NCBI GenBank assembly: GCA_964030475.1
Contig: CAXIPT010000010.1
Coordinates: forward strand, 1,260,870 to 1,324,869
Source: Tethya wilhelma
Taxonomy: Eukaryota > Porifera > Demospongiae > Tethyida > Tethyidae
Length of the DNA: 64,000 nucleotides
Direction of reading: 5' to 3'
The notes beneath the pieces are model-generated. The model was not told the DNA's origin, made no database searches, and was given only the letters and a program-made list of their open reading frames with translations. Position numbers and translations under genes: made by a program. Shown here piece after piece: positions 22,788 through 34,095 of the stretch. Each line of letters opens with the position of its first letter. Position 1 is the first letter of the stretch.

Positions 22788-22854
22788 AGTCTGTAATTCT
22801 TGCTAATCAACTCTTGGAATCTGATTCTTGCTAGCTTTGATTGTTATGATTCCC

Positions 22855-22907
22855 TAGCCTTGTTACGTGAGTGTAAGGTCAAAGGTGAGAGCCTGGGAAC
22901 GAGGCTA
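22855..22907. repeat. short hairpin MITE-like copy (AGCCT...AGGCT)
   Basis: AGCCTTGTTACGTGAG on the left, GAGCCTGGGAACGAGGCTAA on the right, with AAGGTCAAAGG inside; internally shortened. Confidence 0.55.
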
Positions 22908-23146
22908 AAAAAATGATCGCTATGTAGGATGATTACAATAATATGGAATACTGTATTCTTCTAAATATGTACACATAATAAATACTATTGGGTGATTATT
23001 GCTGCACGACTAACTTTTTCACATAACTTTATGCTGAATGCAATGAGCCATGCATTCAGTAATTAGAAAATATTCGGCTATACAAGCTATGTATGCTAGA
23101 ACCAACTCTATGTACTTGCCATGCAAGACCATCATATGTGCAAGAT

Positions 23147-24246
23147 TATAGATGCTATAATAACATTGACAACATCAGACAAAACTCCCATAGTTTTCAG
23201 GAAGTTGGAGGACATTCACCATGAATTAACGCTGTCCATGGACCAGTTACTAATTTGAAAATCTGGAAAAGGTCATCAGTGCATGCATGCATGCTTGGTA
23301 TCTCTTACCCTCTGACACTGTATATTGAGCAAGCCTGGCATCACCGTTTTTTTATCCTTGTTTCTGTCTATATCTTTCTGTTGGGCACTACTGTTGAACT
23401 GTTTCCATTACTGGAGAAACAAATCTGAAATCTGTCTTAAAAAGAATGTTGAAGTTCTGTCTGAATGAAAGCACCAAGGTGCATAAGCCTCGGCACACTC
23501 AACTAGCACTGATGCACAACTACTAAAACATGCATGTGTGACCTAAGGACCAGCCGGGCACCGTGACGGTCCACTGAGAGGTGTCAGCCTAGCAAAATTG
23601 TTCTAGTTATATTTAAATCTCTGTTTAGAAATTCATTGAATAATATTATAGTTTTGACGCTTGTAGTATTTGAATGCTCAGCTGTAGATCTCAGTACGCT
23701 ATCTGCCAGTCAGCCTGACCGTCAGGCATTGCGATACAAAGCACTCAACTAACCAACTATGAAGGATACTTCTACACAAAGTATTATCTCACTATATTCA
23801 ATTTGTAATCACTTACCTGTTCCAGCAGCTAATATAAGCCAACCAAACTCAACTTGAGTCCTTCTAGGAGTCCATCAGTGCTGTTTCTAGATAACGCACA
23901 CACTATACGGGGCGGGATCAATGGGTGCGGTTCGAAGCTAAGCGCCCAAAAAGAAGCACAAAAGCGTCCAATCTCAGAAACTACAGTGTTTTGCAAGATT
24001 CTACACAACAAATTTCTAGATAATTTCGATTCATGAACGTAAGTACCTTCCGTTTGGACTATAGAGCTGCCATTCTTCAGATAATCTAGTAACAGACAGA
24101 CACACACACAAAACGACTACCGTAATCCTCTAGATCTGCACGTGCTACGCACGCGCCGAGGCTTAATAATATCTGAGCTAAAGTATCTGAAAACTATCAT
24201 ATATAATGGGAGTTTTGTCTGATGTTGTCAATGTTAGCATCTATCT
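23147..24246. mobile_element. 1.1-kb inverted-repeat element
   Basis: TAACATTGACAACATCAGAC continuing AAAACTCCCAT (23161-23191) reappears as its reverse complement at 24206-24236. GATGCTA also mirrors on the outside. The interior is non-coding and includes GTTAGTTGAGTGCTTTG (minus strand, about 23740), which resembles a tRNA A-box. A target duplication is not clear. Confidence 0.6.
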
Positions 24247-24547
24247 TGATGTATATTAAAATAATGTTGTTGGTACGTAGTGTTGTTTTTTTGAGAATAA
24301 TAATAGTTACTTGTTTATTAATTTTACTATAGCTAGAGTAATCTAAGTAGTTGTATATTCAAGTATTACTGGGAAACAACTCTGACTGCATGGTACCATT
24401 TCTAGACTATAAGTTATATAGCCTTGTTCCTTGGCCTTGTTGCTCATGGTGCTTGACAAACCACATGACACAATCATGCATGTGGGAAGGTCTGCATACA
24501 AGGCTGATTGAATTTCCTAGACATGTCCATTGGTCCTGTCTATAGGA

Positions 24548-24779
24548 GATATAGGTCATGCACACATGTACCAATTGACCACATCCACCAGCATTAATTT
24601 CATTTATTGGCAGACATCTGGTACTATTTTTTGTTGTTTTTTTTTTGTTTTTTTTTGGCTACAGTACATTGGCTGATTGGCCATGCATTACAGTGTCTAG
24701 AAAGAGTACCAGATGCATATGTCCCCTATAATAATGTTGGATGTGGTCAATGTCTCATTATGTGCATGACCTATCTATA
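24548..24779. mobile_element. foldback element with about 75-bp arms
   Basis: Left arm ATAGGTCATGCACACATG, TTGACCACATCCA, ACATCTGGTAC; right arm the reverse complement of ATAGGTCATGCACATAATG, TTGACCACATCCA, GCATCTGGTAC. Only a T-rich loop lies between the arms. MITE-like. Confidence 0.65.
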
Positions 24780-25341
24780 TATAGCTATAGTGAAATCATG
24801 GCCAGAATTAAAAGGCAAATATTTGTTGTAGGATAATCTGCTACAATTGGTCACCAGGAACATGACATGACGCCCGATAATGGTCATGTACATGCAGTAG
24901 GGGTTAATCTGAGGATGTTGAGTCATTTCCTGTGGTTATATATATTTGCCAGCTACAATGAATTTTAACACAAAGTTTATATGCACATGGAATTATAAAT
25001 ATTATAATAGTATATACATTGGTGCTATATAATCTGAGATTGAGTGGAGAAAACTAAAGTCAGTGACATAACTACTGGAGCAGTTGCTAGCACCCAGACA
25101 GACAGGCTATATCAACAGATTGCTATATAGGTGGAATACTTCTTAGAAAACAGTTACTACTACTATAGGTTTTGGACCAGCCATTAAAAAAAAGGTAATT
25201 ATAGTTTTTATCAGGCATTTGTAATTTATATCACTAACAGAATTGGGCTGTGATTAAAATTATTGAATGCCAGTCTTATATAACCAGAGAATATTATCAC
25301 CATAATATTTATTAAGGTTAAAACGCAAACCTCTCCAATTA

Positions 25342-26139
25342 ATGTCTGATCACGATCAGCCACAGCTTGAAGAGGACTGGGATGGTGTATATGGACTCAG
25401 ACTGTCCTCCTGCCCCTCTCCTAATGGTTCTACATGTCATATATTACAATGTGCTCAAGACAGTAATGCTGCAAGTCCTGCAGATCAAAGTCATGGAATG
25501 TTGAATAATAGTAGAGAAGATGGTGTTCTTACTTCTTCTTGTGGCCCCATATCCCCTAGCATTTCTGACAGTCCTGAGAATAGAGAAGAGGAAAGAAATT
25601 CCCCTGTTGCTCCACCATGCAGTTCTGAAAGAGAAGAAGAAATTTCAGCTGTTATTTCTCCAGACAGTGTTCAGGGAGATAGAGCCTATGAAAACATAGA
25701 AGATAGAACCAGGAGTCCAGATCATTCTTCTACTGATGTGCTTACAAATACCATATCTCTTCCTGGCAGTGGACATTATGAAGTTGTTCACGTAGCTGAT
25801 TCAAATCAGGAAAACCATGGCACTGCTACAAATCAGCCTGAAAATTTTCTAAAAGTATGTTGTTAGAAAAAAAAATCATTGCTAAATATTTTATGCAAGG
25901 ATTTGATTATTTCAGATGATCCTAGTGTCCATGTGTTTATGCACACGTGTGTGTACTGGAGGGGTTGGTGGTAAGCACTTCAGATTGGTTGTTATAGCGA
26001 TATACGGTGCACTCGTCTGCTGCCAACTGCACATTCTTATTTGTGCTATTCCAGCCATGATACTGAGTCTTAAGGTACACATGTACATGCATACACGCAT
26101 GCACACACACACACACACATACACACACACACATACACA

Positions 26140-26211
<72 letters not shown>

Positions 26212-26426
26212 AACAAACAAACACACACACGTAAGCACTGCATGCTAACTCTTCGTACATAATTTTATTATAGGCTAGAAGGTTTAAAGATTCTGGAGAC
26301 TTGAAACAAGCAAAGAAATTTGAGCAGTACTCAAATTGGATCCTGTTAGCCGTTCTTATCTATCTAGCCTTTTTCTTTTTACTAATCATTGCACTGCTAA
26401 TTAGTATTCCTAGTGTACTATTTTGA
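25342..26426 (+). CDS. dispanin-array gene D, complete, 274 aa
   Basis: Exons 25342-25854, 25916-26074 and 26274-26426 (TGA), the same structure and phases as gene C. Paralogue of C: it starts MSDHDQPQLEEDWDGVYGLR versus MSGHDKPQLEEDWDGIYGII, and keeps AYENIED (YENI) and HYEVV. The CD225 half has VVIAIYGALVCCQLHILICA, ARRFKDSGDLKQAKKFEQYS and WILLAVLIYLAFFFLLIIAL. The N-terminus differs from C mainly by short indels in Ser/Pro-rich stretches while the membrane half is nearly unchanged, so constraint appears strongest there. No E-box/NRF1 block was found in its promoter. Confidence 0.82.
26101..26232. repeat. (CA)n microsatellite, gene D intron 2
   Basis: CA run with TA interruptions and a (CAAA)3 stretch, about 40 bp upstream of the exon 3 acceptor. 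Confidence 0.95.
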
Positions 26427-27221
26427 TCGATTCTTGCTAACTTGCTCTAGAGTGCTTGTATAATTATGGGGGTTGATGATATTAATTCCATACTAATGAT
26501 AGCAATAACAGTTATAATTATGCATGTGGGATGATGTTACAGTTAGTGATACATAGCATTATATAAATAAAACATATATACTTGAAGCAAAATAGGTAGA
26601 GTTTAGGAAAGAAAAATAGGTGTTTTTTTCAGGCAGAAGAGAAACAAAAAATAGGCAGGGAAAAAAAGCATAATTTATCTGGGCCTGGTGATTATCAGTG
26701 ATTCTACATTATGCTAAATACCAACATAGTCAGCCATGCATGTAGATACTTAGAAATCATGCATTAATTACAAGTATGCATTTCATGCATACAAGTTATG
26801 TATGTTTACTATGTACTTATCAAAATTTGGTCAGTCATATAATTATGCAAGTGTATAATAATAGAGGCTAAGGTTCTGGAAATTATGTCCAGAACAATTA
26901 TTATAATTTTATGGTAATTAACTGTTACATGAAAACAGCCTGGCCACATGCAGGGGATGAGGACTAAAACTGGAAAAGATCATCGATATCAATTCATGCT
27001 TTATATGTAACTTTTTGTGATTCAGTGAATTTTAATTGAATATTATGTTGATTGTTTGTAAGGTTTCTTTATTGGCATACACAAGACTTGCGTACTATCT
27101 TATAAGCACCTTAAGTAACTGCATATTACCACCAAAGATTGACTTGAGCAAGAAAGTTATAAGTTAATCTACAATATTTTGCAATTTGTTGGATTATAGC
27201 TTTGTTAGTGAATTAACTAAA
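26427..27221. other. D-E spacer
   Basis: AT-rich; I see no gene. It probably holds the promoter of gene E. Confidence 0.4.
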
Positions 27222-27693
27222 ATGATGGAGAGCAACAATTTTGAGAGTTTCCACCTAAATCTCATAAACTCTATTCAACTAACTCAGAGGATCCACTACA
27301 GGCACAGTAGTGGTACTCATCATGGCCATGACGTACTTCCAGAAGTGTTAGGAGCAGCTAATAATAATATTCTAGATGAGAGGGGTCTTTCTACACCTGA
27401 ATACCAGTCACCAACATCAACTACTTCTGTTGGTCCGTCAGAAGTGTATGAAGATATTGAGGATAACAGACTATCAACAGCAGCAGGTATACATGTGCAT
27501 TAATAGGAAATATCGTTTAACAGTTGGATACTGTCGCAGTCTCAAGTTTTTGAAGTGTGTTGTGTTGTTTTATCCCAGAGATCTATCAAGATTTGGATGA
27601 GTTTTTGCCGCAAATTTCACCATCACACAATGACATCACATTAGGTAATGAAAGTTGAGCTAGATTCATTGATGGATGTAAGGCTGTCATTAT

Positions 27694-27744
<51 letters not shown>

Positions 27745-28535
27745 TCACCACTCTAACATCATCACAAGTGTCAGTAACCCAGCATACACTCTCCACAAAC
27801 AGACAGATGTAAGTAAAATCCAAAATAAACACTAACATATAATTTTGTGTTAATATAATCATTGACTTTTTCTAAAATTCCAGTCTGAGTTGGAGGAGCT
27901 AAAGCGTTCTCCTCGTGTCCATAGATATGGTGGAGAGTATACAAGACTAAGTGGTTTCCTATTGACTCTGGGTCTGGTCGCATGTCAGTTTCCAATTCTC
28001 ATATGTGCCATACCAGCTCTGCTACTCAGTTTTGAGGTACACAAACACGACAAATACGTATACGTATGCATGATCAAAGCAAGCATCAAGGAAATAACTA
28101 TAAAGATTTAATGCAAAAACAGAATTATATTACAGCTTGTATAGCTTTGTGGAAAATAAAGTGCATGACTGCATGTACTGAATCAGATGTGCTCATAGTA
28201 TGCAATGCATAGTCTCTCAAGCTATACAAAGCTTCTCCTCTGTCATGGCATGCATGACAGAGGAGCGATAAGGATGGTCTTGATAGCCTACATGATATAA
28301 CTAACTGCACTATAAGGTTGTCATTTTTTGGTCCATGCAGGCACAGAGGTACAAGCAAGCTGGAGATCTGAAGCAAGCCAAGAAGAAAGACACTCTAGCT
28401 CTGTATTGGATAGCGGGAGGGTTTGCTTACTTGGTACTTTTGTTCTTTTTACTTGTGCTTCCATTTTTTGGATGGTTGCTTATCGGCTTTCCAATATTCA
28501 GTGCAATATTAACAAGTCGTCAGGATGATGATTAG
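27222..28535 (+). CDS. dispanin-array gene E, 247 aa, with an ITAM-spaced tyrosine pair
   Basis: Exons 27222-27486, 27579-27644, 27744-27808, 27884-28036 and 28341-28535 (TAG); phases 1, 1, 0, 0 and total 744 bp. The N-terminal half has PEYQSP, SEVYEDIEDN, EIYQDLDEF and NPAYTL. YEDI and YQDL are separated by 11 residues, matching the ITAM rule YxxI-x(6-12)-YxxL; the pair spans the exon 1/2 junction. The membrane half starts SELEELKRSPRVHRYGGEYT, then LLTLGLVACQFPILICAIPA, the linker AQRYKQAGDLKQAKKKDTLA and a second segment YLVLLFFLLVLPFFGWLLI. The start is the first ATG of the open frame (MMESNN); a few residues could differ. Confidence 0.78.
27699..27742. repeat. (CA)n microsatellite forming the exon 3 acceptor of gene E
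   Basis: The CA run ends in CACAG|ATCACC, so the repeat itself supplies the acceptor. Confidence 0.95.
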
Positions 28536-29112
28536 CTATAGGACAAAATCTAGTAAAGTATGGTGTATTCATAATGTGTAACACATTTTTCATTTTGTAC
28601 ATACTTTCATGCAGTGTTGTTAATAATAATTATTATTACTACTAATACTTCACCTTACTAGGAAAAGTCACTAAAATGGATACTGAAAGCTGAAAGAAAA
28701 TTACTAATTCAATTTCAAACATTTTTGTCAAAGCTAATGCATGGTTACTACATGTATCGTCTTATGGATAGCTAAACTGTGTATTATGTTAACAAGAGTT
28801 GAGACTGACAGTCTTTAAATTTTTTTAGTCTTAGGTCAACTATATACCAACTTAAAACTAAAACTTTATAGTTAAATTTTTAGCATACCACGAATAAGTA
28901 GGCAACCTAACAATTTTATGAGAGACTAAGTTAAACTTATTGAGCTTCCATATCTTTCATATTTTCAAAAAATTGTGAATAAATAGTCGATCGAGCTATA
29001 ACCACAAATCTATATTACAAGTCAAATAGTTTTTACAGAGTCAATATTAATACACTGATGAGCCAGCTGAAATTTAATTCTGCGTGATCCTTTCATAATT
29101 TTAACTTGTGCC
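28536..29112. other. E-F spacer
   Basis: AT-rich, no gene seen; presumed promoter of gene F. Confidence 0.4.
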
Positions 29113-30535
29113 ATGGAGAGAGAACAAGTGAACCTGAGAGATGCGAACATAATAGCCGAAACTAACCCTAGTTACGAGTCAGCTAGAGAGAGAGGTGCAA
29201 CAACACCTGGTTATGAGAACCTCTACGAACTTCAAGATTCTGCAGCTGTCAGCAGCCAATTGTACAATAATAGTGACAGCCTCTATTATGAGAGTATAGA
29301 TTCTGAAGACTCAAAATTTGGATATTTAACGCTATTGAGTGAACAGCAGAGTAGTGCACAAGTACCACCTGAAGCTAGTGGTGGTGTGACTCAAGTAGTG
29401 TCTTCTGGGTGCCAACATGAAGAATATGACAATGATCCGTCTGATTCAGAAGAAGTGTATGAGGATATTGAAGAGTATACATCACGTATGTACATGCATG
29501 CATGTTTACATACAATGCATGTCATACAGTCACAATTAATAACAATCTACTGCAGATTGTAAGTCACACAACATAATCAGCAGTAGCAACCCAGCTTATC
29601 CTCTGAATGAAGATAGGGGTATTGAAGCAGATGTCAACCCAGCTTATGCCCTCACTGACAAAGACAACAATGTCTTAGGTACAAATTTAAACTCAGCAAA
29701 TGCTCTGAATGAAGAAACAGATGTAAGTTATTACAGGCATATTATATTGGGGGAAAAATCTAAATTTGATTCACAAAATTATATATAATCAGAGACACTG
29801 TTATATCAACTGTCATACAGAAACTATTCTCTAATTTTAGCCAGAGTTGGAGGAGCTAAAGCGTTCTCCTCGTGCCCATAGATATGGTGGAGAGTATACA
29901 GGACTGAGTATGTTCCTACTGACTGTGAGTCTGGTGGTATGCCAATTTCCAGCCCTCATATGTGCCATACCAGCTCTGCTAGTCAGTCTAGAGGTATATA
30001 CTAGTTAATAACCATTTCAGTGTATATAATATTATATTACTTAAGATGTGTATTAATTGAAACACTCTTGCATTTTAATTTTTTTTTTGCAAACAATAAT
30101 TAATGCTATATATATGCAAGCATAATTTGGCACGTAGAATTGTTACAAGCATGTGTGAATGGTTTGGCATTGAATTCAGACTATTCATGCAGTTTTTCAA
30201 GGTTACATTATAGACACCTTCATGTCTAGGCCTTTTGCCAATTTAGTTTACTGTCAATACTGAGTATAGTGAATTTACTAGATGTGGAGCAGGCATTAGG
30301 AGGGTTCCTTTAGGTTTGGAATTGTTTGTGTGCCCTTAAATTTTAAATTTTCATCCATACACTGTAGGCCAAGAGATACAAGGACACTGGAGATCTCAAG
30401 AAAGCTAAGGAGAATGACAGTGAAGCTCTGTGGTGGAATGTAGGAGGTTTTATTTATTTATTAGTTGTGTTTTTTGTATTTGTGGTTCCATTTTGTATGT
30501 GGCTGTTTATCACAGCAGTGGCTATCGGAACATAA
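29113..30535 (+). CDS. dispanin-array gene F, complete, 286 aa, tyrosine-richest member
   Basis: Exons 29113-29485, 29556-29722, 29841-29993 and 30368-30535 (TAA); phases 1, 0, 0 and total 861 bp. Tyrosine motifs in order: NPSYESA, PGYENLYELQ, YYESI, GYLTLL, HEEYDN, EVYEDIEEY, then two NPAY (NPAYPL, NPAYAL) in exon 2. YESI and YLTL are separated by 8 residues, a canonical ITAM. The membrane half is PELEELKRSPRAHRYGGEYT, FLLTVSLVVCQFPALICAIP, the linker AKRYKDTGDLKKAKENDSEA and YLLVVFFVFVVPFCMWLF. The best candidate in the array for a phosphotyrosine-recruiting adaptor; this is inference from motifs only. Confidence 0.82.
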
Positions 30536-30990
30536 CAGCCAGCATATAATAATATGCATACTCATTGCATAGTCTACATAATGATCATTGTTAAACTTAA
30601 AATGCACGTAGTATAAAAACATTATACATGTTATTTTATTCATCATTGCATGTTAATACTAATTCCATACATTTTTGTCAAAGCTAATGGTTACTACAAT
30701 GATTCAGAATTAAGTTTTAAACGGCACTATTGATGAGTACTGTATGCATTAATATGTGTTTTATTTTGTCAATTTGAAACTAAAACTTTAGTATATTAAG
30801 TATTGTGTCTATTATAATACAGTACCATGAAACTACTAGGTAACTTGAGGAACATTTATTTGGAAGAAAGACTTTCTGAGCTTATGCATGCCTACTTATT
30901 CAAGATTATCAGAATAGTAATAGTTTATAGCAATACACTTTAATTTGATAGTTTTTACTGAGTAAATCAATCTTCTGTAAACTAATCGCT
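30536..30990. other. F-G spacer
   Basis: 455 bp, AT-rich; presumed promoter of gene G. No other signal seen. Confidence 0.4.
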
Positions 30991-32561
30991 ATGGAAACAG
31001 AACAGCCAAATGAAACTACAAACACGACATCACTTTCGGTTGAAACTTACCCTAATCCCAACAGTTTGGAATCTGCTAGAGAAAGAGGAGTGAAAACACC
31101 AGGCTACGAGAGCATTCACGAACTTCAAGATGGTCTAGTCGACCAATCATCCAACGCTAGCAGTCTCTATTATGAGAGTATAACTTCTGAAGAATCAAAC
31201 TTTGAAAATTTAACAAACGAGCAACAGAATCTAGCGTTGCCACCCGCTGAAGCTAGTAGTCCGACTCAAGAACCAACTTCTGGTCAATACGAAGAAGAGC
31301 AGACACAAGATAGTCTTCAGTCTTTTGAAGAAGTTTATGAGGACATTGAAGAACACAGAACACGTACGTACATGCATTATGCAAACACATCAATTAGTCA
31401 TTGTACGTAAGTACATGCACACACAATTGTAAGTCTGTACAAGTAAGTTAGTAAACATCATAAGTTTGTGCAATCGTCGCAAAGATATATACATGATATA
31501 AAAAAATTATGGTGAGTTACTATAGACAAAATTTAACTATGACTGAGTCATTTAACTTATAGATGTTGTACCAACATGGTATAGCTTCATAAAAATCTAC
31601 ACGGGCATTCCCATCAAACTTTTAAATATTAGGTCATGATGATTCTCACATCATTATCAGCAGTAGCAACCCTGCTTATGACTTCAACAGAGACACAGAT
31701 GTAAGTCACAACATAGCAGTACATAAGCAGAAAGAAAGCCTATATATCTGTTAACATACAACTATACTGTCATAGCATATAGTCTCGTATCTAGGCCCCT
31801 TTTTCCTCTCTTTCCTCTCTGCATGTGAGTGCATGAAAGGTCAAAGGAGAGAGCCTGGGTATGAGGCAGAGGATAGTTATAGCAATTGACATGCACACAC
31901 AAAAATTATTCTCTAAATTTCAGTCCGAGTTAGAGGAGCTAAAGCGTTCCCCTCGTGCCCATAGATATGGTGGAGAGTATACAAGGCTGAGTGGATTCCT
32001 ACTGACTGTGAGTCTGGTGGTGTGTCAGTTTTCAGCTCTCATATGTGCCATACCAGCTCTGCTAGTCAGTCTAGAGGTAAACGTTAACATTTATACAACA
32101 TGCATGTTTGGGCACAAATCAATACTTTTATGCTAGTTGTGAAATTTTTGAAGAAAAAGAATAATGGTCGACTCTAAATATGATGCTAAAAACGACAGTA
32201 CAATAAAACAAAATCATGAATATTATTGTCTTGCATCACTGTCTTATTAGGCTTATTAGGTTGAAAGGTATCAAATTATACAGCTAAGTTGAAATTGTCA
32301 AAATTTACAAAAGCTGTATAGTAACAGTAGTATCGTAGTGCCTATAATCCCTTTTTTAAAAACAATTTTTGCTTGCAGGCTGAGCGCTACAAGGAAGATG
32401 GGGACCTAAAGAAGGCTAAGAAGTATGATGAACTAGCTCTCAATTGGGCAATGTGTGGCTATATCTATTTGCTAGTGATACTATTTGGGTTTGTCATCCC
32501 TTTCCTCGCCTGGATGGTGTATGCTACTGCAATATGGTCGCTACCATCACTGTTTGAGTGA
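30991..32561 (+). CDS. dispanin-array gene G, complete, 258 aa
   Basis: Exons 30991-31363, 31633-31700, 31924-32076 and 32379-32561 (TGA), total 777 bp. Closest relative is F: exon 1 has the same length (373 bp) and shares SARERGxxTPGYE, LYYESI and EEVYEDIEE. The second half of F's ITAM is replaced (FENL instead of a tyrosine motif), so only single YxxI/L motifs remain (YESI, YESI, YEDI) plus one NPAY. Exon 2 is shorter than in F, with one NPAY unit instead of two. The membrane half is SELEELKRSPRAHRYGGEYT, LVVCQFSALICAIPALLVSL, linker AERYKEDGDLKKAKKYDELA and YLLVILFGFVIPFLAWMV. A hairpin repeat lies in its intron 2. Confidence 0.82.
31781..31868. repeat. hairpin MITE-like copy in gene G intron 2
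   Basis: AGTCTCGTATCTAGGCCCC on the left, GAGAGCCTGGGTATGAGGC on the right, with GGTCAAAGG inside. Confidence 0.65.
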
Positions 32562-34095
32562 CAGTGACAACAAAATTATAACATTAGAAACTGTCAAAAC
32601 AATACAGAAAATCTATGAATGATTAACATACCTTCATGTCCATTCTCTTTCGGTCATCATGCATGTTCAGGCGCTGTACGTGATTGAAATACATTATTGA
32701 AGTGACAATAAAAAACTACGGTAGGGTATAGCGAAAGGATATCTTACCAGAAGTCCATCCTAAGAATACACACACATCTTTAACCATTTGACTAGCTGAA
32801 GTATGAAGCACGAGTGCCTATGAAACAAAAGGAAGTGATAAAGAGAACCAATAAACAATCGAAACAGTCTCAGAATAATTATAAAATACACATCATCACA
32901 ATGTACAATTTTAACAAAGATAGTGAGAGCATAATGAAAAAACAGTTTAACAGCTGAGGCATGTTAGTTAATAGCTCCACCAGTAAAGTAGGGATTGTAG
33001 TATTGTAAGCCATCTTGATCTTCACTGACTGTCACATACACCAGCTGGTGGATCACAATACAGCCGGTCAGAATCGAGACAATTAATGTAATCCTATGAA
33101 CAGAATGAAGACGAAGCTATAAATACTGAAATACTACAACATAATTATTATACCCTATCATTAATTTTATACTGTACCTCTTTGCCAATCAAATCGTGCA
33201 CATCATTAACATTTTGAGCATGGTTAAATTTTGACTCACAATAAAATCAATCACTAAAGAATAAAGATGCTTAATGCAACATATTAATTTTGTGTTTAAT
33301 GTTAAAGTTACATGCACTGTCAAAAATAATAATATTTATACAATAAAGATGCAATAATTATAATAATTATTATACTATATAGATAATAAACTACATCAAC
33401 ATAAATCCATCTCTGCATGTCTACAAAAACAGTGCTGACTATTATGGCACAGGAAAGTATTAAACTGTGCTGGGTCTATCTTTCAACTTGTCCAAGATTT
33501 TTTCATACTTTAAGTCTGCCTTGTCGTTTGTCATTATTTCTTTGCCGAATTGCTAGAGTGTACATGTGTCATGGCATATATTCAATCATTAAAATTTATA
33601 GTGCAACCAGGAATGTACTACCAAAATTGTGCCAAACTTAAAATCCTGCTTTAACTTTATTTTGATGCATGTGAATTATGTGAAAATCTACTACAATGAC
33701 CTCCTTAATTGTAAGAATTAATTGAGGGGGTGGGGCACGCCCTAATTATGACGTCATGGTAATTATTCCATATAAGTCAACTTTTTTAATTAACACAAGT
33801 ACTTTCATATGCTTTGTTCAATAATAACAATATGGGTATCAATTGAAAGCTTATACCACAGAGAATACTTTGTTTAAGCTAGTTTAGCTATTCAACCTTC
33901 TCATAGTCAGAAAAAAAATTAAATGACTTTTTAACCAATTATTTTTAAAAATTATCACATCAAACACACATTTTCCAACAAACTCAACATAGCTAGCAAT
34001 AATAGTACACACAATGAGCTACAATTTTGTTAAAAAAGATTTTGAAAATAACTGTTATAGACATAGATATGAAGAAAACAAAAAACGGGAATAAA
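32562..34095. other. spacer between gene G and the transposase
   Basis: 1.5 kb, AT-rich. Minus-strand segments 33093-32961 and 32839-32752 have acceptor-like and donor-like borders and short open frames (one ends LQYYNPYFTGGAIN), but no start and no consistent phases, so I do not call a gene. A CRE-like ATGACGTCAT palindrome lies near 33747. Confidence 0.35.

Larger units (their letters stand above)
22908..25341. other. C-D spacer (2.4 kb), repeat-filled
   Basis: No exon seen. It holds a TIR element at about 23147-24246 and a foldback element at 24548-24779. The part just 3' of gene C (about 23030-23160) resembles the part 3' of gene D (about 26730-26860), as expected if C and D arose by tandem duplication. 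Confidence 0.5.

Noticed and set aside
32752..33093. Minus-strand segments with exon-like borders (one ending LQYYNPYFTGGAIN)
   Set aside because: Two frames are equally plausible, phases do not join, and no start codon or third exon could be found.
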